DNA from: Allomuricauda sp.
Lineage (GTDB): Bacteria; Bacteroidota; Bacteroidia; Flavobacteriales; Flavobacteriaceae
NCBI RefSeq assembly: GCF_028280385.1
Contig: NZ_JANQLX010000017.1
Span: forward strand, 310,001-374,000
DNA length: 64,000 nucleotides
Reading direction: 5' to 3'
This document shows positions 45,460-55,252 of the stretch, one piece after another. The position numbers and the translations under genes were made by a program. Within the stretch, counting starts at the first letter, position 1. Each line of letters starts with the position of its first letter. The notes beneath the pieces are model-generated. The model was not told the origin of the DNA. It did not search any database and worked only from the letters and a program-made list of their open reading frames with translations.

Positions 45460-48285
45460 ATGAAAACCAAAATCATCTTTCTGACCTTATTTTTATCCTC
45501 AGTCTTCCCTCTTTTTGCCCAGCAAGGAATTATATCCGGCACCCTTTTGGATAAAGAAGGTGTCCCCATCCCCGGGGTGAACATTACCATTAAAGGCAGC
45601 AACGAGGGGGCGCAGACCGATTTTGACGGCAACTACAGTATTAGCTGCTCAGTTGGGGACTTTTTGGTTTTTACCTATATCGGATTTTCCACCAAGGAGG
45701 TCAAGGTTACGGCAGATATGTTCCAGCATGGACTAAATACAAAAATCATCAGGAAGGAGCCGGTACAACAAGTCCTTTCAGAGGACTACATCAACTTTTT
45801 GAAACAGCAAAAAGGACCCCAATTTGATATTCCTGATATTGCAACTTCCTACAAAAAGTTTACTTCAAAATATCGGTATCGGTACTTCAACGCCTCCAAA
45901 ATCAAAGACATTGAGATTTCGAAGGATGCCATAAAAGTTAAAAACTATACGGACGACCTGTATTTTGAGATTGGTCTACAACAAAAAACCAGTCTTCAAT
46001 TTGTACAGCAATCAAACCTTCCCGAGATCCAGACCCAATTTGCCCAAGGAAGACCTGAAGACGGAAATTTGGCATGGTTTGGGGCGGAAACCAATGAAGC
46101 GTTTTCCTTCGGTCCCAGAATTTCAAATCTGGAGTTTGACGGGCAGGCATATCCTTTTGATTCAAACGGGGCTTTGGTGGCTCTTGGCTCAGGAAATGGA
46201 CAAGCTGCCAATGCATACCGTTCCCAATTGTTCAAAAACAGCTGGAACCATAGTACCGCCCTTAACCTAAACATCCACACCGAGCAGCAACAGCTCAACT
46301 TCAGTTATACCAACAGCGCATTCAAAGACCTGTTCAACAAATCAGGAAGCAAGACCAATTATTTTGATCTAGGTTACATAAATCAAGGAGATAGGCTACA
46401 GTGGGACGCTTCTGTACAATGGAGCAAGAGCAAAACCGAAAATGCCAATATAAACGGGCTGTACAATCAAATCCATTTGGCGCAATTGATTACACCGCCA
46501 ACATTTTCGAATAGCCAAGGCCCAATGCTGATTGACGGCAGCCAAAGGAGTTTTAGCCCTCAAAATTATAATAACCCCTATTGGCTATTGGAGCACAACC
46601 AAAACACCTTTGACCATTCTTTTTTGAAGGCCATTTTACAGAACAGCTTTGATATTGCAGGCAACCTGAAGATTGCCACAGGTCTCACTTACACCAAGCA
46701 AGAGGAAAATATTCAAGCCAATCTACCATTGGGGACAAATGGTTTCCCGAACGGTTTTAGGTCCAACAAACAGTTTGGAACCGAGGAATTCACAGCTGCA
46801 CTGGCAGCCAATTATTGGCATCTTTACCTTACTGACGATATCCATTTTTCACCACATTCCTCTTTTCGGTACCATTATTCAGATTTGAACTATCACCTTA
46901 CGGAAGCTTCATTATTTCAAGAGTTGAACAACATAACAAGTAGGCCGGTCAAATCAACGTTGGAATTGGAAAATAGAATGCTGTTTGAAGGCTATTTTGG
47001 TTTTGACCTAAGGCTAACATTGCAAAACAACTCCTTCTCTTCTTCTGTACAGGGCAGTAAGTGGTTCTTGCCTTCCGCCAAACTGTACCTTCAGCTTGGA
47101 AACCGAATATTTGACCACTCTGATTTTTTGCATTCCATTTCAATTAGCGGTGGATACTCCAAAAATGTGGTCGATTTTCCATTGTACTACAATAATTTCA
47201 GCCACAACAGTCTACAGTTGGAGGTGGAAAACCACCAAAGCTACACCACCAACAACGATTTGTTCATCTCCACTAATCTTGAATTTGAAGAAGCGGAGCA
47301 ATTTGATGTCGAGGCCAAAATCTCATTTTTCAACAATAAATTGAGCTTGGGGGCCAACTATTACAATGCGTTGAACAAAAACAGCATATTCCCAGTTTTC
47401 GAGGGCAATTGGGAGCTTAGAAATATGGCCACGATAAGAAACCAAGGACTGGAAGCCAGTATTGATTTTGATGTCTATCGGCATTCTAACTCCAACTTTG
47501 GTTTGGATACCCGGATTTCCTTTAGCAGGAATACACCCATGGTCCAATCAATTGCGGATATTGGTTTGGAGCGAATCCCCGTTGCCGGGTTTTCTTCCAT
47601 CTCCAAAAACCTGATAAAGGGACAGGCCCCTGGCACCATTGTGGGTTCAGCCTTCTTACGAAATCAAGAAGGTCAAGTGGTTATAGGACCCGATGGATTT
47701 CCGCTAGTAGATTCCCAACCCCAAATTTTGGGCAACCCCATACCGTATTTTAACCTGGGATGGTCCACAACACTCCATCTTCATCAGTTCACCATGAACT
47801 TTCTATGGGATTACCAAAAGGGAGGAGATATTTGGAACGGGACCCAAAACACCCTGAATTATTTTGGAACTTCCCAAGAATCGGTCCAATTGAGAGGTAT
47901 CTCCGATTTCATTTTTCAGGGCGTGGATGCACAGGGAAACATCAATGCCTTACCGGTTGCCTTTGCTCCTACCACATCCAACATCCAACAAAATAGATGG
48001 GTACGCTATGGTTTTGAAGGTGTGGCCGAAGAAGCCATTGCTGACGGTAGCTACTTGAACCTAAAGTCCATTTCCCTGAAGTACACCATCAAAAAAGACG
48101 ACAAGGATGCCCTGTTCAAGGAAGTTGTTTTTGGCCTTTTTGCCAAGAATGTCTGGACTTGGACCAAGACTAGGGGAGCCAATCCCTATAGCGCCCTTTT
48201 TGGCAACAGTACCGCCTCGGGCCTCCATTTTTTTAACCTGCCATTGGCCTCCGAGGCAGGTATCAACATCAATATAAAAATTTAA
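45460..48285 (+). CDS. SusC/RagA-like outer-membrane barrel with CarboxypepD_reg domain but apparently no TonB plug domain
   Basis: Signal peptide MKTKIIFLTLFLSSVFPLFAQ; GIISGTLLDKEGVPIPGVNITIKGSNEGAQTDFDGNYSI; then ~100 aa linker without EVVVTALG/VIDGI/GVVLI(T/N)TK motifs, then SusC-like barrel ending ASEAGININIKI. Confidence 0.8.
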   Translation: MKTKIIFLTLFLSSVFPLFAQQGIISGTLLDKEGVPIPGVNITIKGSNEGAQTDFDGNYSISCSVGDFLVFTYIGFSTKEVKVTADMFQHGLNTKIIRKEPVQQVLSEDYINFLKQQKGPQFDIPDIATSYKKFTSKYRYRYFNASKIKDIEISKDAIKVKNYTDDLYFEIGLQQKTSLQFVQQSNLPEIQTQFAQGRPEDGNLAWFGAETNEAFSFGPRISNLEFDGQAYPFDSNGALVALGSGNGQAANAYRSQLFKNSWNHSTALNLNIHTEQQQLNFSYTNSAFKDLFNKSGSKTNYFDLGYINQGDRLQWDASVQWSKSKTENANINGLYNQIHLAQLITPPTFSNSQGPMLIDGSQRSFSPQNYNNPYWLLEHNQNTFDHSFLKAILQNSFDIAGNLKIATGLTYTKQEENIQANLPLGTNGFPNGFRSNKQFGTEEFTAALAANYWHLYLTDDIHFSPHSSFRYHYSDLNYHLTEASLFQELNNITSRPVKSTLELENRMLFEGYFGFDLRLTLQNNSFSSSVQGSKWFLPSAKLYLQLGNRIFDHSDFLHSISISGGYSKNVVDFPLYYNNFSHNSLQLEVENHQSYTTNNDLFISTNLEFEEAEQFDVEAKISFFNNKLSLGANYYNALNKNSIFPVFEGNWELRNMATIRNQGLEASIDFDVYRHSNSNFGLDTRISFSRNTPMVQSIADIGLERIPVAGFSSISKNLIKGQAPGTIVGSAFLRNQEGQVVIGPDGFPLVDSQPQILGNPIPYFNLGWSTTLHLHQFTMNFLWDYQKGGDIWNGTQNTLNYFGTSQESVQLRGISDFIFQGVDAQGNINALPVAFAPTTSNIQQNRWVRYGFEGVAEEAIADGSYLNLKSISLKYTIKKDDKDALFKEVVFGLFAKNVWTWTKTRGANPYSALFGNSTASGLHFFNLPLASEAGININIKI

Positions 48286-48289
48286 GATC

Positions 48290-51200
48290 ATGACGCTCAA
48301 AAATAGACTTCTTAAGCATATTGCCCTGACATTTATCTTGTTTTGTGGCACCCTTGCCACTACGGCCCAGATGCAATCGAATCCCCTGGAAAAAATCTAT
48401 ACCCAAACAGATAGGCCCTTTTACTTTCCCGGGGAAACTCTTTGGTTCAAATCCTACGTGGTTGATGAAAACAACCGCCCCTCACATACCAGCGACCTTA
48501 TCATCGCCGAGCTTATTTCCCCAAAAGGAACCGTGGTAAAGCAAAAAAAGCTGGCCACCTCCTTTGGATATGCCCATGGCGATTTCACCATACAAAAAGA
48601 TTGGGTAGGGGGCATATACCGGTTAAAGGTGTATACCCATTATATGCGAAACTTTGGAAAAACCTCCTTTTTCACCAAGGAGATCACGGTACAAAAAGTG
48701 GTGGTTCCCAAATTGCTCCTATCCCTTGACTATCAAAAAGAAACTTATGGCAAAGGAAGTGTGGTACACGCCGATTTTAAAGTTGAAAACTTGAAAAACC
48801 AACCCTTGGCCAATACATCTTTTGTGGCAAAAGTTAGGCTTAGGGGGTATCTGATCATGGAAAAGGAGCTTCGCACCGATGAAGCTGGAGAAAGTGTCGT
48901 CACGTTTCAATTGCCAAAGGATCTCAATACCTCAGATGTGGTTCTTAACATAGAGGTGCCCTACCAAGGCTCACAAGAATCCATTTCCAGGACAGTACCG
49001 GTGCTGATGGACAACATAGACCTTCAATTCCTGCCAGAAGGAGGGAAAATCATAAAAGGGGCAACCAATACCATTGCTTTTAAAGCTTTGAACGAATTTG
49101 GAAAACCTGCGGACGTAAGCGGAATCATTTGGGACGCGGAAGGAAATAAAATACAAGAGTTTGAAAGTACCCATGACGGGATGGGTGCCTTTGATCTAAA
49201 ACCGGGAAGTGGGATGGCTTACAAGGCCCAAATAACCCATCCATTTATGTCTGATTCACTATACCAGCTGCCGCATGTCCATACTTCTGGTGCAAAAATC
49301 TCCCTATTGGAACACACTTCTAAAAACACAGGTTGGGAATTCCACACCGCAGCACCCTTCCAAGGAACGTTCCAGGCCTTGGATGCCCTGGGCAGGGTTT
49401 GCTTTGAAAAAAATATATCGTTCAGGCCAGGTAGCCATAAAATCAAAGTGCCCATTTCCCAATTTCCAAGGGGCATTACCAAGTTCAGGGTATTGACGGA
49501 ACAGAAACATGTGGTCAGTGAACGATTGGTATTTCTGAATAACCACAAGGCCTTAAAAATTGAAATCAAACCGGATAAAGAGGTCTACGGCCCTAGAGAG
49601 AAGGTAGTCCTGGAAATTCTTACCAAGGATTTTGACCAGAATCCAATCAGCAGCAATCTTGCTATATCCGTATCGGACAATGCACTGTTATCTTTTGCGG
49701 ATGACAAACAAGATCGTATTGACAGCCATTTTTTGCTGTCCAGTGAATTGAAGGGAAAGATTCATGAGCCTTCCTTTTATTTTGATCCAGAAGAGAAAAA
49801 TACGGAAGAGGCCAGGGACCTGGTCATGTTGACCCATGGTTGGAGGGACTATTTACAGCAGCCCAAAAAGAAACTGGACTTTTTCCCTGAAAAACGAAAT
49901 TTATTGGAAGGTCAGGTCTTAGACAAAAAAGGAAATCCCATTGAGGCCCATTTGATATTATTTGACCGCTTTGGTGATAAGGCCCTGCAATTTAAAACCG
50001 ATGCACATGGCAATTACCGCTGCAAATTGGGCAAGGCGCGTTCTTATGTGCTTGTGGCCTATAGGGAAGACAAGCAATTTTTAAAGATTGTGGAACGGCA
50101 AACTCCCACTACCCTAACAGCTCCTATTCCCGCGAACAATGGAGTCCTAAAGAAAGCCAATGAAAAGACTACTGGTTTTGCCGCAGTTGATGGTACCAAA
50201 AAACCACTTCAAGAACCCATTAAGGAAGCAGCTGCATTTTCCATAAATATGGAAGAGGATGCCCAATCTTTGGATGAGGTAGTAGTGACCGCCCTGGGCA
50301 CCACAATTTCCAAACAAAGCCTTGGTTATGCGGTAGCAGAAGCAGATGCTGAAGAACTTGGCGGAAGTTCCGATACCATCAGTCAACTGCTTCAAGGTCG
50401 TGTTGCAGGGGTGCAAATCACCAACTCAAGCGGTGTGAACGGAGCTGGAACAACAGTCAACATTCGGGGATTGGGTTCGGTGCGCGGTTCCAGCAGACCT
50501 CTTTATGTAATTGACGGCATTCCGTATTCAGATGGATTTTCCGATGATCAAAATACCGAGCTACAAAATCTAAACCCATCCGACATCCAAAATATCAGCG
50601 TACTTAAAGGCGTAGCGGCCAGTAGTCTCTATGGATCTGCAGGATTGAACGGGGTGGTCTTGATAAACACCAAAAAAGGCAGGTACAGATACAACGATAA
50701 AATACTGTCAAAAAAGAAATTCAACAATTATGCGGTAAAATATATTTTCAAATACAACCGTCCAAATTCGGTCAGCTCAACCAAGGAATTTTATATGCCG
50801 GTTTACGATGCTGGTGAAATGGTAACGGAACGAAACGATTTTAGAAAAACCATCTACTGGAACCCCGTGGTGCAAACAGATAAAAATGGAAAGGCCCAAC
50901 TGGAATTCTATAATTCGGATGCCATTACCTCATTCAATATTACCGCCGAAGGAATGTCGTACAACGGTTTGGTCAACCATCAGGAAGTAACGTACAGCAT
51001 CCAAAGACCGTTAAGCATTTCCACTAAACTGCCCCGTTATAGTGTCTTGAACGATACCATTAAAATTCCTGTTACCATAACCAACAACACTTCCCAAATC
51101 CAAAAGTTGCAGTTTGATGTAACCCTGCCCAAGGAATTCCAATTGCTGGACAAGAAGGAATTGGGAGATAGCATACAGGTGGATGCCAATGGGTTCTTGT

Positions 51201-52915
51201 TGAAACACATTGCAGTGGTTCCAAAGAAAACAGGAAAAAACCTGGCTTTTACCGCCAACGTGCACAATGGTTTGCACAGCGACGGATTCAGCGAGGACAT
51301 AACGGTGTTAAGTCCATATTTCCCTACGGAGACCACCATCTCCGGGTCCGAAAATGGAACATATAGCTTTGTTATGGATCATGTAGTTGCAGGGAGTGTT
51401 CAAGCTGATTTCAAGGTGTATGTGGATGTTATTGGCGATGTTATGAACGGGATTGAAGGTATCATCCGGAAACCTTATGGGTGTTTTGAGCAGACCTCCG
51501 CTTCCACATATCCCAATGTAATGGTACTTAAATATCTTCAGGAAACAGGAAAAAGCAACCAGGAAATTGAAGCCAAGGCAATGAACTACATTAAGCAGGG
51601 ATATAAAAGACTGATTGGCTTTGAGACTTCTGAAGGTGGCTTTGAATGGTTTGGAAAAACTCCTCCACATGAAACCCTTACCGCCTTTGGAATTTTGGAA
51701 TTTACCGAAATGAAGGAAGTATATCCAAAGGTAGATCAAAAGATGATCCACAGAACTGTTCAATGGCTTTTGGGACAAAAGGATGGCAAAGGTGGATTCC
51801 ATAAAAGCAAAAAGGGGTATGACAGTTTTGCAAGTTCACCACCTAAGGTGGCCAACGCCTACATTGTTTATGCCCTCAGCGAGGCAGGGCTATCCACAGA
51901 AATTGAAGCGGAATTCCAAAGTGCTCTGCAAGAAGCGCTGCGCTCCAAAGATGTGTACCGCATGGCCCTAATGGCACTGGCCAGCGATAATCTTGGCAAT
52001 ACATCGGCTTATGCGGAATTAATGAAAGAACTACTTCAAAAAATTGAAAAACTAGGTTATGAAAACCAAAAGGTGGAAAACACCATTACCCGTTCCTATG
52101 GAAATTCCAAGGCCTTGGAAACAACTGCACTGATAGTGTTGGCCCTTTTGCGCGATGATGCCCATAGTGACAAAGTTGCGAAAGGCGTACAGTTTATTAC
52201 ATCGCATAGGGAGCACGGCCGTTTTGGCAGTACCCAAGCCACCGTGATGTCCCTAAAGGCGCTTTTGGAGTATAGCAAAAGTCAAAAAAGAGCGCTTCTT
52301 GGCAAAGATGATTCCATTGCAATAATGGTCAACGGTAAGACTTTTATGAAGAATCTGCAACAATTGGACAACGGAACGCTACTGATTCCAAATATTGGGG
52401 AATACTTGGTTGAAGGGGTCCAAAAAGTTGAGGTCAAATTCAAGAATGACAAGAAAACCTCTCCCTATGCCCTAGATGTTAAATGGGACAGTTATTTGCC
52501 AAATTCCTCCACTCTTTCACCTGTTGTTTTGAAGACAGAGCTCAGTGGGCCTGATACTTCTGTGGGAAGTTTGGTAAGAATGGGCATCCATGTTTCAAAC
52601 AAGTTGAATGAACCGGTTTCCATGACCACGGCTATCATAGGTATTCCAAGCGGTGCCGGACTACAGCCCTATCAACTAAAAGAACTTTTGGAAACCAATC
52701 TTGTGGACTATTATGAAGTTTTTGACAACTATTTGGTACTCTACTGGAAAAGTATGACGGCATTGGAGGAAAAGGTAATCCATCTGGATCTAAAGGCTGA
52801 AATCCCTGGTCGTTTCCAAGCTCCGGCCAGTGCGGCGTATTTGTACTATGGCGATGAAAACAAATATTGGGTACCTGGAACATCGGTACATATAAGGGCA
52901 ACGGTCGGTAATTAA
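48290..52915 (+). CDS. Alpha-2-macroglobulin-like protein (MG domains, thioester domain) with embedded CarboxypepD_reg and TonB-dependent receptor plug domain
   Basis: MG2-like YTQTDRPFYFPGETLWFKSYVVDE; plug LDEVVVTALGTTISKQSLGYA...NIRGLGSVRGSSRPLYVIDGIPY...VLKGVAASSLYGSAGLNGVVLINTKKG; thioester YGCFEQTSAS followed by the TED-like helical domain. Confidence 0.9.
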   Translation: MTLKNRLLKHIALTFILFCGTLATTAQMQSNPLEKIYTQTDRPFYFPGETLWFKSYVVDENNRPSHTSDLIIAELISPKGTVVKQKKLATSFGYAHGDFTIQKDWVGGIYRLKVYTHYMRNFGKTSFFTKEITVQKVVVPKLLLSLDYQKETYGKGSVVHADFKVENLKNQPLANTSFVAKVRLRGYLIMEKELRTDEAGESVVTFQLPKDLNTSDVVLNIEVPYQGSQESISRTVPVLMDNIDLQFLPEGGKIIKGATNTIAFKALNEFGKPADVSGIIWDAEGNKIQEFESTHDGMGAFDLKPGSGMAYKAQITHPFMSDSLYQLPHVHTSGAKISLLEHTSKNTGWEFHTAAPFQGTFQALDALGRVCFEKNISFRPGSHKIKVPISQFPRGITKFRVLTEQKHVVSERLVFLNNHKALKIEIKPDKEVYGPREKVVLEILTKDFDQNPISSNLAISVSDNALLSFADDKQDRIDSHFLLSSELKGKIHEPSFYFDPEEKNTEEARDLVMLTHGWRDYLQQPKKKLDFFPEKRNLLEGQVLDKKGNPIEAHLILFDRFGDKALQFKTDAHGNYRCKLGKARSYVLVAYREDKQFLKIVERQTPTTLTAPIPANNGVLKKANEKTTGFAAVDGTKKPLQEPIKEAAAFSINMEEDAQSLDEVVVTALGTTISKQSLGYAVAEADAEELGGSSDTISQLLQGRVAGVQITNSSGVNGAGTTVNIRGLGSVRGSSRPLYVIDGIPYSDGFSDDQNTELQNLNPSDIQNISVLKGVAASSLYGSAGLNGVVLINTKKGRYRYNDKILSKKKFNNYAVKYIFKYNRPNSVSSTKEFYMPVYDAGEMVTERNDFRKTIYWNPVVQTDKNGKAQLEFYNSDAITSFNITAEGMSYNGLVNHQEVTYSIQRPLSISTKLPRYSVLNDTIKIPVTITNNTSQIQKLQFDVTLPKEFQLLDKKELGDSIQVDANGFLLKHIAVVPKKTGKNLAFTANVHNGLHSDGFSEDITVLSPYFPTETTISGSENGTYSFVMDHVVAGSVQADFKVYVDVIGDVMNGIEGIIRKPYGCFEQTSASTYPNVMVLKYLQETGKSNQEIEAKAMNYIKQGYKRLIGFETSEGGFEWFGKTPPHETLTAFGILEFTEMKEVYPKVDQKMIHRTVQWLLGQKDGKGGFHKSKKGYDSFASSPPKVANAYIVYALSEAGLSTEIEAEFQSALQEALRSKDVYRMALMALASDNLGNTSAYAELMKELLQKIEKLGYENQKVENTITRSYGNSKALETTALIVLALLRDDAHSDKVAKGVQFITSHREHGRFGSTQATVMSLKALLEYSKSQKRALLGKDDSIAIMVNGKTFMKNLQQLDNGTLLIPNIGEYLVEGVQKVEVKFKNDKKTSPYALDVKWDSYLPNSSTLSPVVLKTELSGPDTSVGSLVRMGIHVSNKLNEPVSMTTAIIGIPSGAGLQPYQLKELLETNLVDYYEVFDNYLVLYWKSMTALEEKVIHLDLKAEIPGRFQAPASAAYLYYGDENKYWVPGTSVHIRATVGN
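50266..50695 (+). other. TonB box/plug domain embedded within the A2M-like protein
   Basis: Translated region SLDEVVVTALG...GVVLINTKKGRYRY aligns by eye with the plug of the SusC at 12364-15720. Confidence 0.88.
51482..51493 (+). other. Thioester motif CFEQ (CxEQ) of the A2M-like protein
   Basis: TGT TTT GAG CAG in frame with the 48290 start, in context KPYGCFEQTSAS. Confidence 0.88.
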
Positions 52916-52946
52916 CAGTTGCTTGTTTTAACCTAGGCTCCAACAC

Positions 52947-52975
52947 AAGCGCCCAACAATTTGGGCGCTTTTTTT
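52947..52975 (+). terminator. Rho-independent terminator of the barrel/A2M operon
   Basis: Perfect 10-bp stem aagcgcccaa-caat-ttgggcgctt followed by ttttt, 32 bp after the A2M stop. Confidence 0.9.
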
Positions 52976-53017
52976 AATACGATCAAGGATGCCAAAAGTT
53001 GCAATGGGTTGATGCTC

Positions 53018-54268
53018 TTATAAACTCCTTTTTACTTCTTCCAAGGAGGTATGCAGTAGTTTAAGGCATAGCATATCCAGCTGTTCCTCATCACCGGTAA
53101 AATGAAAAGTTCGATGGAAATGGGTCAACGATTCATTAGGTGCCAAATCCGCTGCCCTTGATGAACTCTCCAATTCGTAGAACGGACCCAGCTGACCGCC
53201 ATCTTCCAAAGGACCATCATTATAGGAATTCACCGCATCCCCAGCAAATGGATCATCCTGTAATTTCCAAAGGGAATTGACGTAATCAAACTGATTGCTT
53301 TCCAAGGTAAATTGGGCTATGGTGAGCATCTTGTTATTTGGGTCGTAGCTGCCCATTATAGGATAAGTCCGCCTGGGTGATAATCCAATTTTGCTGCGTT
53401 TGTTCCCATCTGCCTTGAAGAATATGACACTATCCACAACCGGCAAACGGTCTGCAGGCACTTTGCCAAAATAGTTGTCCGTAACAATTTGCCCCAAGTT
53501 AGATGGATCACCAGTTTTAAATGGTACTACCACCACCGTTTTATCCGAGGGCTTAAACATGCTCAAAATCCAAATGGAGAGCATTCCGGTCTCCTTGGTC
53601 CATTCAGAATTTCCGTCATTGGTCAATACATTTTCGGTTTCAAAACCAACCATTTTCACCCCATTGGGGATGGAAATATCAAGATGCTGGCCTACAGTAT
53701 TTGCATCCAATAGCCGAACAGTGCGGTCTATGGAAATTTCAAAATCATTGTTGGAATGGTTTACCAATTGGGCCTTTTTATGAAAATGTGCCTGTTTTTC
53801 CGTTCGGTCAACCAATTGGAAGGCTTCGGTATCCATTAGGGTCGGGACTTTCCAGTTTTCAAAATTGAAATCCGTTCCAGGTTTGAAGTAAATGGAGAAC
53901 TGCCCCCCTTCCGGGCCAATCCAAAATCGCTCTTCCCCTCCATAAGGGTTGAATTGTGGGTTGGTCTCCTTGGATGAAATATGCTTGTAATTGATCCACC
54001 CAAAACTGGACCCTTGGTCACCGGCAAGAGTACTGGTCATAACCCTTCCTTGAAGTTCTGGAGTTACCAAAATCTTACTTTGACCTTCTCCCAATACAAA
54101 GCTCTGGGGAAAGTGTTGGGTCATAAAAGCAACATCATAACCAAAGGAATCCTTGGCCAATGTTTCTTGTTCTACTTCCGTTTTGGCTTTGGGCTTGCAT
54201 CCAAGTAAAACAAACACCATCAAAATGGGAACCAACAAGATTTGCAAATTCATTGGAAAATGTTTCAT
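53018..54268 (-). CDS. Lipoprotein of a DUF6786-like family
   Basis: Lipobox VFVLLGCKPK; SKILVTPELQGRVMTSTLAGDQGSSFGWINYKHI... mutarotase-like beta-rich sequence. Confidence 0.6.
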   Translation of the reverse strand: MKHFPMNLQILLVPILMVFVLLGCKPKAKTEVEQETLAKDSFGYDVAFMTQHFPQSFVLGEGQSKILVTPELQGRVMTSTLAGDQGSSFGWINYKHISSKETNPQFNPYGGEERFWIGPEGGQFSIYFKPGTDFNFENWKVPTLMDTEAFQLVDRTEKQAHFHKKAQLVNHSNNDFEISIDRTVRLLDANTVGQHLDISIPNGVKMVGFETENVLTNDGNSEWTKETGMLSIWILSMFKPSDKTVVVVPFKTGDPSNLGQIVTDNYFGKVPADRLPVVDSVIFFKADGNKRSKIGLSPRRTYPIMGSYDPNNKMLTIAQFTLESNQFDYVNSLWKLQDDPFAGDAVNSYNDGPLEDGGQLGPFYELESSSRAADLAPNESLTHFHRTFHFTGDEEQLDMLCLKLLHTSLEEVKRSL

Positions 54269-54412
54269 CCAGGTATATTTTCTGGCTTGGTTAGTCCAGA
54301 ACCAAACACAATTATGACTATTACCAAACCTAGGTGTTAGTTGACTGATTCACAATCACTAAAATAACAGAATTGGGTACTTGTTTTGCCAGAATGGGTT
54401 ATTTATCCTCAA

Positions 54413-55246
54413 CTATTGATATACCTTAACCCAATCAATGATCATGTGCACCGGCAGTTGGTCCAAATCCACTTCCCCCACCCAAGAACCTCCCAACTGC
54501 TGGTCAATTAGCAGATAAAACGGTTGATCAAAGGGCCATTGTGATGGGTCCACCCCATCCACTTTTGGGTAGGTAAAAGTTGGACGGCCATTCAAGGTAT
54601 ATACCAATTTATCCGGATACCATTCCAAGCCGAAAGTATTGAATTCCCCTTTGTTGAATGAAGTGGTACTGTAGTAAGGGGGATTTTCCTTCTGCTTCAG
54701 TTCCAAGGTATAATAGGAATGTGTGGTCTGATAGATAATGTCATCGAAATTTAGGTGTTCCATGATATCTATTTCCCCATTTCTGGGATAGGCCCCATGT
54801 TTTCGCTGTTCGGAAAGCATCCACATGGCCGGCCATGCGCCCTGTGTCGATTCCAGTTTGGCCCGAATTTCAATTTTTCCGTATTGAAAGGCAAATTTCC
54901 CTTTGGTATAGATACCGCCGGTGAGGTATGGCCTTGGATCAGTAAGCGTGTCCGTGTTTTTGATGCCTACCAGATGTAATTTGCCATCTTTCCATTCAAA
55001 ACAACGCGCGTCTTTGTCGGTCATTTGATCATTCCAGTCCGATGTGCCTTGGGCAATTTTAGTCCATTTTTTGGCATTGAGTACCGGAGATTCAAAATGG
55101 TCTTCCCAAACCACTTTCCATTCCTTATCGAGGCGATGTTTTTTTAGGATATAAAGTTCGGCCCCGGTATCCGCCACTGGGATCGTCTTGCAGGAAGACG
55201 CCAATACAGATACAACACAGATAAATATCCGATTTCCAAATCCCAC
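54413..55246 (-). CDS. GH16-family glycoside hydrolase lipoprotein
   Basis: GEIDIMEHLNFDDIIYQTTHS active site; YGKIEIRAKLESTQGAWPAMWML; lipobox VLASSCKT. Confidence 0.92.
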   Translation of the reverse strand: MGFGNRIFICVVSVLASSCKTIPVADTGAELYILKKHRLDKEWKVVWEDHFESPVLNAKKWTKIAQGTSDWNDQMTDKDARCFEWKDGKLHLVGIKNTDTLTDPRPYLTGGIYTKGKFAFQYGKIEIRAKLESTQGAWPAMWMLSEQRKHGAYPRNGEIDIMEHLNFDDIIYQTTHSYYTLELKQKENPPYYSTTSFNKGEFNTFGLEWYPDKLVYTLNGRPTFTYPKVDGVDPSQWPFDQPFYLLIDQQLGGSWVGEVDLDQLPVHMIIDWVKVYQ

Positions 55247-55252
55247 AACCTT

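Noticed and set aside
45460-48285. Interpretation of the plugless SusC-like gene as a pseudogene
   Set aside because: 947-aa uninterrupted ORF with signal peptide, intact last strand, tight coupling to the A2M gene and a good terminator; decay is less likely than functional specialisation, although not excluded.
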